In this document: piece after piece, positions 5,255 to 5,322 of the stretch | How positions within the stretch are numbered: position 1 is the stretch's first letter | How the letters are laid out: every line of letters begins with the position of its first letter | Source of the DNA: Methylococcaceae bacterium | Lineage (GTDB): Bacteria; Pseudomonadota; Gammaproteobacteria; Methylococcales; Methylococcaceae | Direction: 5' to 3' | NCBI GenBank assembly: GCA_005792805.1 | Contig: SXQV01000234.1 | Coordinates: 1 to 5,322 of the forward strand | Length of the DNA stretch: 5,322 nucleotides | Position numbers and translations under genes: made by a program | Notes under the pieces: generated by a model | Told to the model about the DNA's origin: nothing | Databases searched by the model: none | What the model saw: the letters and a program-made list of their open reading frames with translations, nothing else

Positions 5255-5322
5255 ATGACTGATCTATCGCATTACAGAAATATCGGCATCTTCGCGCACG
5301 TCGATGCCGGCAAGACCACGAC
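5255..5322 (+). CDS. fusA: Elongation factor G (5' end only, cut by window edge)
   Basis: Twenty-two codons are visible. They read M-T-D-L-S-H-Y-R-N-I-G-I-F, followed by the GTPase P-loop A-H-V-D-A-G-K-T-T. This is the N-terminus of the translocation GTPase EF-G. The short 'LSHYRNIGIFAHVDAGKTT' style start, with no ribosomal protein genes upstream, fits the second EF-G copy (often named fusA2 or fusB) that I recall in many Gammaproteobacteria, rather than the copy in the str operon. The paralog assignment is inference. No strong ribosome binding site is seen before the ATG, but the conserved start leaves little doubt. It forms its own transcription unit after the amt terminator. Confidence 0.88.
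   Translation, partial: MTDLSHYRNIGIFAHVDAGKTT

Overview
The window reads as chromosomal DNA of a gammaproteobacterium. The right-edge gene opens with a typical gammaproteobacterial elongation factor G start, and the ammonium transporter (Amt) has the 'DDVLGVWPLHG' form that I recall from marine and methylotrophic Gammaproteobacteria. This placement comes from memory of the families, not from a search. Base composition and codon use look uniform, and I see no mobile element, tRNA, rRNA or CRISPR array.

Layout, all on the + strand: a leader region (1-182); gene 1 (183-767), a small secreted membrane-anchored protein of a family without an assigned function; a 92-base gap with two hairpins; gene 2 (860-2629), a two-domain multicopper oxidase with a C-terminal membrane anchor; gene 3 (2626-3531), a single-domain cupredoxin with a Met/His-rich N-terminus and a C-terminal membrane anchor, overlapping gene 2 by four bases; a strong hairpin terminator; a 277-base regulatory gap carrying a good sigma-54 promoter; an Amt ammonium transporter (start preferred at 3821, end 5023); an intrinsic terminator; and the first 22 codons of an elongation factor G gene (5255 to the edge).

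Genes 1-3 look like one functional unit, which is the most interesting part of the window. All three have a signal peptide, a periplasmic domain, one C-terminal membrane helix and a short basic or amphipathic cytoplasmic tail. Gene 2 keeps all ten residues that ligate a type 1 copper and a trinuclear copper centre. Gene 3 keeps a plausible type 1 copper site. Gene 1 should begin, after signal peptide cleavage, with histidine, as copper histidine-brace proteins do. I infer a membrane-tethered periplasmic copper redox or copper-handling module: the cupredoxin could exchange electrons or copper with the oxidase, and gene 1 could be a copper-binding partner. The substrate cannot be read from the sequence. 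Ammonium uptake next door is separately controlled, by a nitrogen-type sigma-54 promoter, so a direct metabolic link is only a possibility.
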